Positions 11,002 to 23,500 of a stretch of 64,000 bases of DNA are shown here, one piece after another (positions within the stretch are counted from its first letter, which is position 1; each line of letters begins with the position of its first letter). This stretch comes from Acorus gramineus (Eukaryota; Streptophyta; Magnoliopsida; Acorales; Acoraceae), in contig JAUJYN010000026.1 of the NCBI GenBank assembly GCA_030737835.1, positions 1,512,395 through 1,576,394 on the forward strand, written 5' to 3'. Below the pieces are notes generated by a model. The model searched no databases. It was given only the letters and a program-made list of their open reading frames with translations, and was not told the DNA's origin. The position numbers and the translations under genes were made by a program.

Positions 11002-12071
11002 GGGGGATTTGTTCAAATACCCCTTAACTAAGGGTCAAATTTTTTTTTCTGCCGTGAACTTTTTTTTATTTTTTATTTACCCCCGAAATCTGGTTCTATT
11101 TTTTTTTTTACCCTGAATTTTCATAATACCCGAACTATCCCTTACAGATAGAGTTACGAAAATACAGAAACATAATGTGACACATACATAAATTATACAC
11201 ATAGTTACATATATTTAATAGTTATCTACAAAAATATTAAAATATGCAAAGATATTTATACACAAAATGATTATACATACATTCTCAATGTCATTCCATT
11301 ATCATATGTAAATGCATTCAGTATGCACAAAATTGTTATAGATACAATCTTAAAGTTTCGTTAAAATAGATATATCAATTGTTTGAATTACGACGTTTTC
11401 TTCAAATCTTAATGATTAATTATTATCTCCTCCTTAATCCTCTTCATGTCCTCTTAGGTAAAATGAAATAAGATTATCGAAATAGACATTCAAAGTATTT
11501 CATAACGAAGAACAGATTTTTTAAGCTATATAAAAAAAACAACAATCAAATACTTAAATAAATTTTTATTTAGCAATATGAACAAAATTAGTAATAGCAT
11601 GAATCTGAATTGAAAATTTATGAATAATTGTAATATTTTAATAAAATTACTTCTTGATCCATGTACTTAACAATCATAAAAATTAACATTTACATAACTA
11701 CAACAAAAACTACCAATGTGATGCCCAATGACATAATCTACTATTTACACAATAGAAATATAATATATTATATTATTCTTATAACAATTACAACAGAAAT
11801 TACAAAAACTATAATTTACACAACAAATATATAATATGTGGAACTAAACTAAAGACATGTAAATTACATAAATGTAATAACTGATTACAGAAATATAACG
11901 ACTAATTACATAAATGTAATACTAATTTACAGGTGGGGGTGGTTTAGGTATAAGAAACGAGGTGACACGTATCAAGGGCAAAAAAAAACAAAGACCAGAT
12001 TTTAGGGGTACATAAAAAATAAAAAAAAGTTCAAAGATAGAAAAAAAAAATTAGATTTGAACAATTTTTCC
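11002..12071. mobile_element. Mutator-type MITE with long TIRs and 9-bp TSD
   Basis: The flanks carry the identical 9-mer AAATATATC (10993-11001 and 12072-12080). The first and last approximately 110 bp are inverted repeats of each other: both contain TTGTTCAAAT, then GAACTTTTTTTTATTTTTTA, then ACCCC and ATCTGGT blocks. A 9-bp duplication with long TIRs is diagnostic of the Mutator superfamily. The interior is AT-rich and has no transposase. Confidence 0.85.
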
Positions 12072-12480
12072 AAATATATCTTATACGAGAAAAGAAAAAA
12101 AAGGGCAAAACCTTAATGATAAAGATGGTAATAAAAAGAAAAGGGTGAGTAACTCGTCTCAAAATTTTTTTTTCTAAAATTACAAGACTCCACGGCAAAA
12201 TAGTAATAATTTTAAATTATATTTAAAATAATTTACGTGCAATCATATGTTTACATTAACTAATACAAGTAAAACAAAATGTATATAAGAATTTTAAAAA
12301 ATAAAAAAACCGTAAAAAGTAATTAAAAAATGCAAACAATATGTAAATAGTAATAGGAAATGCAACTAAAATGAGATATAACAAGAAGAAGGCTAACAAC
12401 AACAATCAAATTCAAGACATCTTATGCAAATTAAAACACTTGCAAATCCCCAAAACAGACTAAATTAGAGTAATAAGAAG

Positions 12481-12998
12481 AGATGTGGTACCCACACCAG
12501 CCGCACATTCAATCCGCGTGGAACGTTGCCGCAATATTCAAGCCCTTGATATGATGAACGCAAAAAAAGGCAGACGCGAGAGCACCACCGCCCACCTGAA
12601 TAGGCTTCAGATTTTTATTCGTCTCCGTTTTATTCTATCTTGGCCTTTTTCGAGAAGGTTCGAAGAGGGATTTTTTGGTGGGAAGGCTCGAGAAGCTACA
12701 CATAATTCATTTTTGTTTCTTTTCGCTTTGTTTCTTTTCGTTTTTTCGTGAAGATTCGATGAGGATTTTCTGGTAGGAAGTCGCGAGAAGCTTTTTTTGG
12801 TTTTGTTTTTTCCTGTCTTTTAGCGAAAGATCGAGTAAGAACGCTGTACGCTCAATCTTTCCGTGTTTCTTTTGTTTTCATTTGTTTATTTGGGCTCCGT
12901 TCTTTTAATGGACTATATGATAAAAAAAAATTTATAATTTAAAATACAATTATATACATTTTGTCATTAATTTTTTCATTGAGATATGTAAAAAAAAT
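12481..12998 (-). repeat. Tandem unit C, proximal part (HSFB2 promoter copy)
   Basis: GGTACCCACACCAGCCGCAC at about 12488 matches the HSFB2 promoter near 5526. Two sub-copies of the CGAGAAG-containing block follow (about 12640-12700 and 12750-12790). The HSFB2 coding exons are not present. Unit C is broken by the retroelements from 12999 to 38886 and resumes at about 38892. Confidence 0.7.
12649..12661. promoter_or_regulatory. Perfect three-unit HSE in unit C
   Basis: TTCGAGAAGGTTC followed by GAAG, identical over these bases to the sites in units B and D. Confidence 0.6.
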
Positions 12999-13657
12999 TG
13001 TTAGAATGAGGATTTGGGTCCGTCGCGGATCCGGGTGGGGGCGCAAGGTCTGGGTCGACAGCTGGAGCCGCTCTGGGTCAGGCAATTGGTGCTGAATCTA
13101 GATCGCGCGCGAGAGCGGGTGTTGGGCTGCAGGGCTGTACGCGAGAGGGTGCTAGGCTGAGCACAAGCAGGTTGAATGGGACGTGCCCTCGGGCTAGCAC
13201 TGGATTTCGCAGATGCGACGAATCCCGGGCACGCGCTGGCACTATCACGGGCACACATGGGCAGGACGCGAACAGGGCGCGGACAGGGCATGGACGTTCG
13301 GCGCGAGCAATCTAGGGTGGTGCAGTGGCAACACGACAGTACGGCAGCACAACGAGGCAGCTGTAGAGGTAGCGGATCAATGTAGGGGTAGCTGTGGGGC
13401 CACGACAGAAGCGGTGGATCTGCGCACGGGCAGCGACGGAGCTGTAGGGGGGTGACTGAACCGCGTGGGGGTAGGGGATCTGTGCTCGAGGTCGCGGTGA
13501 TGACACAAACGGGGCAATGAACGACAGAGCGTCGACAATCTCGCGAACGGAGAGTAAAATTAACAAAAAATCAAAGAAAGAAAAAATTGGATTCAAACTC
13601 TGATACCATGTTAGAATAAAGAATCGAAGATGATGGATCAAAATATCATTAAGGTTT
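12999..13657 (-). mobile_element. LTR-retrotransposon remnant (possibly Copia-type), minus strand
   Basis: At 13599-13609 the plus strand reads CTCTGATACCATG, the reverse complement of a TGGTATCAGAG initiator-tRNA primer-binding site, directly followed by TGTTAGAAT, which would be the rim of a minus-strand LTR. A second TGTTAGAAT occurs at 12999. The 600 bp between is GC-rich and Pro/Arg/Ala-biased in all frames, with no recognisable domain. The putative LTR runs into the Tat insertion at 13658. Assignment to Copia is a guess. Confidence 0.4.
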
Positions 13658-14253
13658 TGTGGAGGTAAAAATTTGCGCTGTGACATGTGTCACATCAAGG
13701 TGGATATGGGCTATCACACTTGGGGCCCACGGAACCAGATCTGAATCCTAAAGGTCATGATGACATTCCAGGATGCGCTGGCACGATTAGATCCAGGGTC
13801 TAGTTGGACAGTCAGACACCTCGTGAAAGAATGTCATCTCAAGTAGTTAAGGCACGATCAGATTAGATGTCTGATCGGACAACCTTACTGCTCGCGAACA
13901 AGCAGGGAAGACACGACTAGACAAGAGGTCTGGTCGGGCGATCTTTCATCTCGCGGACATACTCAAAGACGTAACTGACGAATGAGCAGGCCCAAGAGCC
14001 ACGGGCAGATTAAAGAAACGGTCAAAGGGCCATAACACCCGTAACTGCCAAACGGACAGTAATGGCCTACTAATTGCATGACGTGTCTCATTAACACGCG
14101 GGGGTTTCCACCGAAATCGCCCACTAAAAGTGTTTAAGAGACAAGTACAGTACCATCCAAGCTACCAAATTAATTTTTTTTTTCACAAAAAGTCCAATCC
14201 AAGTTTCAATCCCACTTCTAAAAATTTAACTGTAGGGGAAATTATCCTCTTCA
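13658..14253 (+). repeat. 5' LTR of the Tat element
   Basis: It starts TGTGGAGGTAAAAATTTG right after the target duplication and ends ATTATCCTCTTCA right before the primer-binding site. The LTR of the second Tat copy (40685-41485) aligns with it end to end but is strongly diverged. It holds repeated CACGAYYAGAT..GGTCGG motifs at about 13850-13950. Confidence 0.85.
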
Positions 14254-14256
14254 GTT

Positions 14257-14272
14257 TGGCGCCGTCTATGAA
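14257..14272 (+). other. Primer-binding site of the Tat element
   Basis: TGGCGCCGTCTATGAA begins 3 bp after the LTR. TGGCGCCGT is the usual first half of the primer-binding site in Tat-type elements. Confidence 0.75.
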
Positions 14273-14300
14273 AAATCGAAACAAAAAGTTAGTGTACACG

Positions 14301-14958
14301 ATGTCTTATCCAAGTTACACACATTCGGGGAGGCAGCGAGATCAAGTCGACCCCCCACCAAATGCTGTTACCGGTGATTCACCTGGGACCCTGACCAGCC
14401 AGGCCCAGGATCTCTTGCGGGTAGTGGAGTCCGCACAAGAGACTCTCTTTACCCGCCTCCAGGGATCCATGCAGCAAATGATTGAAGCTTAGATGCAGCA
14501 ATTCTATGCTAACCTGCATCCGCAGCAACCCGTTCGGGAGGATATCCTGTCGCCACCTCCGGCACAGCTCAATCCACCATCCGCCACTGTACATGATTCG
14601 GAGGGAAGTACTTCTTCCTCAAATCATAGGTAACGAAACCGCCGACGATCACGCTCCCCTCGAGCAAGCCGGGGAAACCATGAGGAACAAAGACACGGAC
14701 GTTCTCCGCGCCAGGAACGGTCCGTCCAAAGAGAGGCGTTGCGAAGGCCGACTCATCAAGAAAGATCGACCTTTCGCAAAGCATCTGAAGGAGTTGTCGT
14801 GCAATCCCGCCACAATCCGCGTTTAGAGGTGTGGCAGGTCCGAGATCACGAAATGGTGGAACACGCATTACAAGGTTTCACTTCCCCGTTTTGCACAGCC
14901 ATTCTCAAAGAACGACTTCCACGGGAGTTTGTTCAGTCCAAATTCAAGCTTTACAATG
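14301..14958 (+). pseudogene. Tat gag, N-terminal part (degenerate)
   Basis: Reading begins at an ATG (14301, MSYPSYTHSGRQRDQ). It shows a Gln-rich stretch, an Arg/Ser-rich stretch and then the start of the conserved gag region (FTSPFCTAILKERLPREFV, KFKLYN). In-frame stops, for example at about 14490, and a frame change make it non-coding today. It is interrupted at codon level by the solo LTR at 14959 and resumes at 17878. Confidence 0.75.
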
Positions 14959-17872
14959 TGTCACGCCCCAGGGCGGCCGTCCCCGGGACGCGGCAAGTGT
15001 ATACATGATATCAACAGATATATAGGAGATCAATAACATACTCTAAACAACAACTAAAATGATAACACAGACGAAAGCAAGGCTGACATGATATATACAC
15101 AGATAGCGGAAGCTAAAAGACTGAGTCTGTAATTCAAAAACATACTACAGACTCGATACATAATCAACTGTCCTGTGAGAGCCAATATACACACATACAT
15201 CCAAATAATATACAAACGGTGCCCAAGCATGGAAATGTAATACATACAATAAAAAAGGGGTGCTGATGGCCTCTAACACTCGCAGGACGTGGCGCTGCTC
15301 CGCTACTGATGAAGTCTCTCAGGGAGCTCCTCCTTCCGGTCCGACTTAGTGATAACTGAAGAAAATATATGCGAGGGGTGAGCCACACGCTCAGTGAATA
15401 GCACAACCCCTGCATCACAATTTATATTAACCACAATTAAATCAAAACCTCTAAGTGGCAGGAAATGCACAAATCCAGTGGGTCGCAACATCGCCGACCC
15501 ACCACACCCTCACCCTCATCCCTCAATATGGTGACATAGGATTTTGGGACTGACTAGGCTGTTAATCACCCTTGGTCCACCGATAGTCTCTCCTCCACTC
15601 CGTAGCCACTTGGCCTACTCCTACACTTCAGCACAGTCCGAAACCAAATCAGGAGGTACCTACTGATGGGAGCCCTCTCACGGGACGGCCTTTCTAACGC
15701 TGGGGCAGTCTCTATACTGATCCAACGAAGGGAAGAGAAACAGCCTATCCATACGCATACGATCCACTCGGATCCGTCGGTAACACATCTCAACAACTTT
15801 AATGTCTTGAATTCATCAGAATTCCTCCAGGGCGCATAACCAAGATGCGGGGAAACATATATTATAATATTATCGGGAAAAGAAACCTTGGGAGGGCACC
15901 ATGAGGTCCCGATATAGGACATCCCGACAACCAAACAAGGAACACGGAGTACCCTAGCCCGAGTCTCAATGTTGACCTCGCAAGGCCCCTTAATATTCCC
16001 TAAGGCATGCTAAAATACCATAAGTTTGCATTTAAATTAATAAATTAAACTAATAGGACACATGCATAGGTCGAGGCTTCCTAGCATGAGAACAGGGTGA
16101 CAGGATGCATGGCTCTTACACATATCCTAAGGGTGCAAGTCCCTAACATACACGGTCTAGGGTAGCATGCATACTACATATTAATCATGCTTGCATAGAT
16201 TACATATTAAACAGGTTAATATTAACTATGGTGCCCCAGGGGAGGACGGTATACGCCCAAGTGCATATAGCGCCTCTCTACTGGGTTGGGTTGTACCACT
16301 CACCTATCACCGGGTTGTCGCGCGACCGTCCGCCAAAATCTGCAAGACAGGGTAATCAACTCGGTGAGTAAAATACACAAATATATACAAAAATACACTA
16401 AAATACCCAACACTCGGACAAGCGTACATACGGCCTGTACGCACGCGAGTCCGAGCACCCCGACTCACTCCCGAACCCCCGGGCAGCCGTACACACGGCC
16501 ACCCGACCCAGGCGCACAGCCGCGCCCCAGCCCGCGCGCCCAGACGCACTGCTGAGCCCCTGCCCACATGCCCGGACCCACTGTCGAGCTCCCCCCGGGT
16601 GCACCGCGCGCTCACTGCGCCCCAACGCAGCAACTCGCGCGCACACCCGCACGCCCTGCGCCCCAGCGCAACACCTCGCGCGCACCACCCGCTCCCCTCA
16701 CCGTGCGCGCACAGCACGCCCTGCGCCTCTGCGCAGCGCCCCCCCCGCACGCCCCCGCACGGCCCCTGCGCGCAGCGCCCTGCGCACACTCCCCCGCACG
16801 GCGCCCAGCGCGCAGCACCCGCACACTCCTGCTCAACCCGAGCGCACGCCCGCGCGCACGCGCGCGTGCCCTGCCAGCCTGCTCTGCCCGCCCTGCTTGC
16901 CAGCCCGCCTGCCTGCGCTGCTTGCGCTGCCATCCTGCCCGAGACAACCCTACCACCTCCCCGACGGCCACCAATGGCCACCAATAGCCACCAACAGCTA
17001 CCAACAGCCACCAACAGCCACCAACAGCCATACATACCCAAAAACCCCTCCTAACATGCATCTAAGCAAGAAAGGAAGGAAAGAAACCTTACCCTAGGAG
17101 AGGAAGAGAAGGGGAGGAAGAACGGGTGCTCTTCGCGCACCGAAACACCACCTCAAGGACCACCACCACCAAGATCTCCTTCAGCCCTCAAAGTGGCTGA
17201 AATCAGAGGAGAAAAGAGGGTATTAGAGGGGGTCACACATGTGGGAACTCGAATCCGAGACCACCAGAAGGTAGATCGGGAGCTCACCTATCTTTTCTCT
17301 TCTTAGGGTTTTTGGTTTTGACCCCTTGAACTAGGTCATATGGGGGGATTAAAGAGAGAGAGAGGGAGAGAGAAATTTGGAGAAGATGATGAATAGGAGG
17401 GTTATGTTGTAGTCGTGGGATTTGGTTATGCTCACACACACACCACACACTCTCACACCCACACTTAGCTTAGCCCTAATTAGGTTTAGGCTAGGTTTAG
17501 GTGCACTTAGGTGAGGTTTGACCCTAGTCAACCCAACCACAAAAAAATAAAAAATTTATGGACCAAGTCAAAGGTCAACTTTGACCAAGTCAAGTCTCCC
17601 AATGACTTCTCGCTCGGTCAAAACCCGGATACGCTTCGGAACTGTGAAATTCTGAAACGTTACCAGAATTCGATGAAATTTTCGTGAGTGGCTTGGAATG
17701 GCACCAGGACACATAATATGCAGTTAGATTTCCAATCGGAGCCCTCAAACTCAGGGTGATAGCTAAAAAGTCTAAAATTTTAGCGGTTCCGATCGAAAAA
17801 TGAAAAAAACCTGAAAAACTGCCAAAATGTCCCAATGGTTACCAGAAGGCTAAAAGTGACACATATATAACA
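14959..17872 (-). mobile_element. Solo gypsy LTR, minus strand (TSD CAATG)
   Basis: The insert begins TGTCACGCCCCAGGGCGG (reverse of the family terminus) and ends TATATAACA, flanked by CAATG at 14954-14958 and 17873-17877. It is 2.9 kb with no internal region, so LTR-LTR recombination removed the rest. Read on the minus strand it has the same modules as the other LTRs: leader, predicted intron (donor GT at 17092-17091, acceptor AG at 16341-16340), GC-rich core (about 16430-16900), hairpin/G-rich module (about 15478-15540) and terminal hairpin. A CCACCAACAGC-type minisatellite lies at about 16969-17032. Confidence 0.9.
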
Positions 17873-17877
17873 CAATG

Positions 17878-18690
17878 GCACGACGGATCCTTATGACCAT
17901 ATTTTGGCATTCCGTCACTCCATAGCATTGTACGAACTTTATAATGGGCTAATGTGTCGCCTCTTCCCATCTAGACTAGAAGGAGCCGCACTTATCTGGT
18001 TTCATCTTCTTCCACCCGTGAGAATCCGAACTTTCGAGGAGCTCGGCTCCATGTTCGCCAAGCACTTCATCTACAGCAGGAGGAGAAAGAAAGACCTTAG
18101 GAAGCTCATGAAGATCCAAATGCAACAGGGAGAAACGATTCAACAATATGTCGATCGTTTTTGTATCCTGAAGTTCAAAGTTGAAGACTACAACGAGGAT
18201 GTTGTAGTCATGGCATTTCGCAACGGGGTACCAGCCGATAACAGTCTGAAGGAGTTGCTCATCAAGCGCATTCCTTCTGACTTACGCGATCTGATGGAGC
18301 GCGCTGAAAAGTACGCGAAGGTGGAGGAGGAATCTAAACTCCTCAAGTAGGTGGTGGCCGCATTTTGGTCCTCACCGACAGCCACCACTCCCGCACCGGC
18401 AACAAAACGATACTCAGAATCTCGTCAAGAGGACCGATGAGGCGAGAAAAATAAGAAGCAGGGCACCTCAACGATTGAGGTGCGGGAGGGACGGGGGACG
18501 TTCTTTAAGATCCCGCCATCCCAAATTCTGCCCAAGATTTAGGGGTAGCAATGGTTCAGGTGGCCTGAACCAATGAAAAGTGACGAGTCAAAGCGGGACC
18601 AGTCTCTTCACTGTGACTATCACAAAAGCGTGGGACACACCACTGACTGGTGCCGCATTCTTCGAGGTTTCTTGGAGGAACAAATCCGTA
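17878..18690 (+). pseudogene. Tat gag, central and C-terminal part
   Basis: The 149-codon segment at 17904-18350 contains the retrotransposon gag domain (hydrophobic core with GAALIWFHLLPP, then FAKHFIYSRRRK and QQYVDRF). After a stop, a second piece at about 18605-18690 has CDYHKSVGHTTDWC, the Tat-type Cys-His knuckle. The product would package element RNA in virus-like particles. Stops break the frame, so no intact Gag is made. Confidence 0.8.
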
Positions 18691-19445
18691 AGGGGGCTTG
18701 AAGGAATATGTGCCCTCTGAGAAGACTCAAGTCACAGAGGAGCAGCATGTCACGAACGTTGACCCCAATACTTCGACCGGGGTCAACGATGTCATCTTTG
18801 GAGGCGAGCCACACTTCGATAAGCCCAAAAGTGTCCGACGAGATTCGAAGAAGATGCAAATCTCCTTCAAAATGATGCAGATCGACCAGGAGCCGAAGTT
18901 GGTCATGAAGAAAGCAAAGAGTGATGACGAAGGGGTCATCACTTCTTTGACGCTGACCTGGAAGGAGTCCAGGCCCCACATTCTGATGCGCTGGTAATTA
19001 CTCTACGCATCTCTAACTTTGATGTTAAGAGGATCCTCGTCGACACAGAAAGTTTGGCCGACATCCTTTTCATGCAACCCTTCCTTCGGATGGGTTTGAA
19101 AGTGGCTGACCTAGTCCCGACTAAGGACCCTCTGGTCGCCTTCAATGGTGCGTGAGTCGTCCTAGCTGGACGGATCACATTGGCGGTCTGAGAATCGGAC
19201 GTCTATGACAGAGTTTACCATCATGGACCTCCCGTCGCCATACAACGCAATCATTGGGCGCACGTGGTTGGCTGCGATGAAGGCGATCCCATCCACTTAT
19301 CATTGACATCTTCGTTTCCCCATGTCTGAGGGGATAACGGAGATTCGAGAGGGTCAGGTAGCTGCGAGACATTGTTATATGGCGGCACTGGCAAATAAAT
19401 CAACCCTGCCCGAGGAATTGCCCGAGGAGGGAGAAATCCATCCAA
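18691..19445 (+). pseudogene. Tat protease region
   Basis: Sequence at about 19020-19080 reads ...RILVDTESLADILF..., clearly the retropepsin active-site region, but with DTE where the family has DTG or DSG. The preceding segment (18698-18997) ends in a stop and the reading frame changes several times (for example a stop at about 19150). It processed the polyprotein in the ancestral element and is inactive here. Confidence 0.7.
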
Positions 19446-20521
19446 AGAGGTAGCAATTATTTTAGGACCGAGTCAAGGCGGAAGAAAGCCGACCCGGTCT
19501 CTGAGACGGGGTTCTAGAAGACCTTGAGCAAGTCCCCATAGACCCTATTGACCCTGAGAAATTCTTTCTCATCGGAAGTTTACTGTCAGCCGAGGAAAGA
19601 AGGGCGATACTCGACCTCCTTGTCAGAAACAAGGATGTTTTCTCCTGGAGACCTCGCGACATGCCGGGAATCAACCCTGAAATCACGAGTCACCGATAGT
19701 TCATCTTGCCGGCCATTCACCCAGTCTGCCAGAAGCAGCGGTGAATGGCCTCAGCACATGCAGAAGCAGTACGCGACGAGGTGAATAGACTCTTGATCGT
19801 TGATTTCATCCGCGAGGTACGACATCCCGACAGGTTGGCCAATACCGTGGTGGTTCCAAAGAAGAACAAGAAGTGGCGGGTGTGCGTAGACTTCACCGAC
19901 TTGAACACCGTGTGCCCAAAGGACATCTTTCCACTTTCAAATATCGATCAATTGGTGGACTCCTCATCGGGTAATGAACTAATGAGTTTTATGGATGCTT
20001 ATTCAGGCTACCACCAAATCTCGATGTACGAGCCTGACCAAGAGAAAACCGCATTCATAACCCCTACCGACATTTACTGTTACAAAGTAATGCCATTCGG
20101 GTTAAAAAATGCCAGGGCTACCTACTAGAGGTTGGTCACAAAGATCTTCCAGCATCATATTGGTAGGACCGTAGAGGTCTATATTGATGACATGATGGTC
20201 AAAAGCAAGCGCAGAAATGTCCATCTGTCCCATTTGGAAGAGGTCTTCGTTGTCTTACGCAAATACCGCCTCAAAGTTAATGCAACGAAGTGCTCCTTTG
20301 GAGTCACCTCGGGCATGTTTTGACAACTCAATGAGTAATCGAAGCCAACCCCGATCAGATCAAGGCAATCATGGAGATGGAGCCACCGTAGAACAAGAAA
20401 GAGGTGTAGAAACTTACTGGGAGGTTGGCCGCACTCAACCGATTCATCTCCAGAGCCATTGATCGGTGCCAACAATTCTTTCTACTACTTCGAAAGGCTC
20501 AAAGCTTCTGAGCATGCAGTT
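19446..20521 (+). pseudogene. Tat reverse transcriptase region
   Basis: 19745-20128 encodes RT blocks including VVPKKNKKWRVCVDFTDLN, a MDAYSGYHQI block and VMPFGLKNARATY. A TAG at 20126-20128 interrupts it. The frame resumes with VEVYIDDMMVKS, the catalytic Y-x-DD box, and ends again at about 20323. Sequence resembling the RT/RNase H connection follows to the LTR insertion at 20522. The match is to the Tat lineage. Confidence 0.85.
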
Positions 20522-23500
20522 AATTTGGCTACATAATTTTTTTCCTCGAAGTTATGTATTTCCAATTTTGTATTTGGATTTGATTTTGTTAAAATCCAAG
20601 ATGAAGAGGTTTAAATATGATTTTATTATGAGATGTCCAGTTTTGAGTTAGCTTTCGTACAAAAGTGGAATTAGATCAACTGGATTTCTGTAGTAAATGT
20701 TATGGGTATTTTACCAAGTATACCCCGGGGAGGGAAATTCTGGCAGCAGCCTTGTTCTATGTTTAGCTCTAATTTCGGAATAGCTGGAGAGATTATTTGA
20801 TCTTGGCATGAACATGAAAGTTGTAGATAATCTTCTTAGCTTTCCAACGGAATTGGAATTGTGCAATTCGGAGCTATATCGAGGAAGTTATGGCTGTTCT
20901 AGTGAAGCATGCAGAATTTCTAAGTCAGGGACAACTAGGTAATTTCCACCCCTCTTTTAGATATTTGTGTGCAACAAATATCTTCTCTCTCTCGCTCTCT
21001 CTCTTCCCCTCCCATTCCCCACGTCAACACTCATCTTGCTCTCTCTCTTTCTCTCTCTCAAGCCCCCCAAGTGTTTGTTTTAATTCCCCAAAGAGAAGAG
21101 AAGGAGAAGGTGCAAGTGCAAGTGAGTGTTTGTGTAAGTGTTGTTGTTGTTGTTTGTCCTCCTCTCTCTAGGTCCCTTTTCATGATCTTTTCCCCCCCTG
21201 ATTTGCAGCCATAGGAGGGCTGAGGAGGTGGTGGTAGTGGTGGTGGTGGTTGAGGTGGTCGCGGGTGCATCGAGGGCCCCCGAACCTCCCCCTTTCTTTT
21301 CCCCTCCCAAGGTGAGCCTTTCCCTTTCTTTTCTTGGGTTTTATGGCTTAGGGATGGTTGGGAAGGTCATGCATGTTGAGTAGATGTGTTAGAGTGTGTG
21401 TGAGGGGTTGGAGAGGGTTAAAAAGGGGTTGGGATAGACTGGGCACGCGCTGGGTCCTGTCTGCGCGTGTGCGCGCGCTGGCAGGCGCAGTCGGGAGCGC
21501 AGACGCGCGTGGGTGCGCGCGGAGTGGGCGCGCGGGTGCTGGCGCCAGCGGGGGTGCGCGCGGGAGTGCCCGCGAGTGGGCCCGCGCGCAAGCGTGCGCG
21601 CGCGCGGAGCAGTGCGCCTGGGCGCGGGGCTGGGGACCAGTGCGCGCGCGTGCGTGCGCGTGCCTGCGTGTGCTGGGGCGTGCGCGCAGGGTGCTGCGCG
21701 GGGGCGCAGTGCGCGCGGGTACGCGCTGGGCTGGACGCGCTGTGCGCGAGGGCGTGCGCGAGCGTGCACGCCGCGCGGGCAGGGGCGCGGCAGTGGGCCG
21801 AGGGTGCTGGGGTGGTGCGTGCGTGCGCATTTGTGCGTGCGAGTGCGGGGGGCCATGCGTGTGGCTGCCCGAGGGCCCGGGTAGGTGTCCGGGCACTCGG
21901 ACTCGCGTGCGTACGTGCGTGCTCGCATGCGTGCGAGTCCGTATGCATGCTTGTCCGAGTATTTTATATTTCTAATGATTTCTATGTGTAAATTGTGTTG
22001 TTATTCACCAAGTTCGATGCCCCTACCTTGCAGATCTCGTCGGATGGGATGCGCGAGGTCCCGGGTCGTATGGTGAGTGGTTCGATTCCAATCCCCCCCC
22101 CTCTCTAGGGATGCGCTCGACCCGCATAGACGCGCGTCGCGCATCGATGGGGCTCCCTAGCTATAATATGTAGATACCATGTTAATGCATGTTTTAATAT
22201 GATGTAACCATGCCACATTAGACCTTGTATGCTAGGGATATGCATCCATATATCATGTATAGAGGCCCATACATGCCTAGACACCATGTCCCTTGATTGG
22301 AAAGCCCCTATCTATGCATGTTTCAAATTTAGTTTAATTTAATCAAATCAAAATGAGAGCGTATTGTTGTAAGCATGCCTTAGAGAATATTATAACCTTG
22401 TTGTTATAATATATGTTTCCCCGCATCTTAGTTATGCGCCCTGGAGGAATTCTTGAGAATTCATGACATTAGTAGTGTTACAAATCGTTGTCGACGGATC
22501 CAAGAGGATCGTATACGCGCGTGAGTAGGCTGTCTTCTCCTTTTGGTTGGATCCGATGTAGGGACTCCCCGGCGTTGGAAAGCTGACTTGACAGGGGGCT
22601 CCCATCTGTAGGTACCTCCGATGCGTCAGACAGTGCTGATCGTGGGAGTATACCAGGTAGAGGCTACGGAGTGTGGGAGAGGCTACCGGGTGGACCAGGG
22701 GTGGAGAGCGGTCTAGTCTGTCCCAAAAGACCCATGACACCCCTAAAGGGTGAGCGTGGGGTGGGTCGGCGATGTTACGACCCACTAACTTCTGTAGTTA
22801 CTCCTGTATAGGGACTATGACTATTTTAAGGTTAATATGAGCGTGTTGATTGTTGTTATGCATGTGTTTTGATATCTCGATAAGTGAGTATCGAGAGTAG
22901 TTGTTTTCCATTGGGTTCTGCTTTGCGAACATGGGATTGTTCTCCCCTTCGTTGGATCCGATTTAGGAACTTCTCGGGTTTAGCTGTCCTGACAGAGGGC
23001 TCCCATCCGTAGGTACCACCGATGCATTCAAAAGAGTACTGATCGTGGGAGTATACCAGGTAGAGGCTACCCGGGGAAAGGGCTACCAGCGAACCAAAGG
23101 TGTAGAGCGGTGAGTTGAGGAGATCGGGTTGTAGGTACTACCCGGGAGAGGGTTAACGAATGATGTTGCGGACGTGGGAATCGTTCTCCCTTTTGGTGGA
23201 GAGCGGTCTAAATCTCTTCCAAAAGTCCCAAAAGTCTCCCTCCATGAGTGAGGGTAAGGATGAGGTGAAGAATATCGCCGCGTGACCCATTCGTTGTTCG
23301 ACCGTTCCCATAGTTGTTGGGTCCGGTCCTGTATTGATGTTTAAAGGCATCGTTTGAGCAGTTATCCAGTAGTGTTGTGTAGACCAGTAAATTCGGGTCT
23401 CTTCGACCGACGGTATGGTCTCTCCCCAAAAGTCCCAAAAGACTCCCTCCGGGAGTGAGGGTGGGGGTGAGGTTGGTCGCGCCGTCGCGTGACCCAGTTA

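Larger units (their letters stand above)
7366..12480 (-). repeat. Tandem unit B of the HSFB2 upstream array
   Basis: It starts with a degraded copy of the HSFB2 promoter (GGAACGTTGCCGCA at about 7380, then CGAGAAG blocks to about 7640) and continues with homologues of unit A spacer. Three DNA-transposon insertions (7839-8549, 9573-10575, 11002-12071) lengthen it to about 5.1 kb. The rest is AT-rich non-coding sequence, including (TA)-rich minisatellite at about 8030-8065. No gene was seen. Confidence 0.7.

Noticed and set aside
12890..12998. Another Tourist-like MITE starting GGGCTCCGTTC
   Set aside because: No matching inverted right end or TAA/TTA duplication could be found; it may be truncated by the remnant at 12999.
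14739..15008. Candidate small gene after Tat gag start
   Set aside because: It is the continuation of degenerate gag running into the nested LTR.
16969..17032. CRISPR-like spacing of the CCACCAACAGC repeats
   Set aside because: Units are contiguous, without unique spacers, in a plant LTR; it is a minisatellite.
20890..21310. CT-rich region with long frames read as a coding gene
   Set aside because: It is the pyrimidine-rich leader of the LTR; equivalent sequence recurs in every LTR with different frames.
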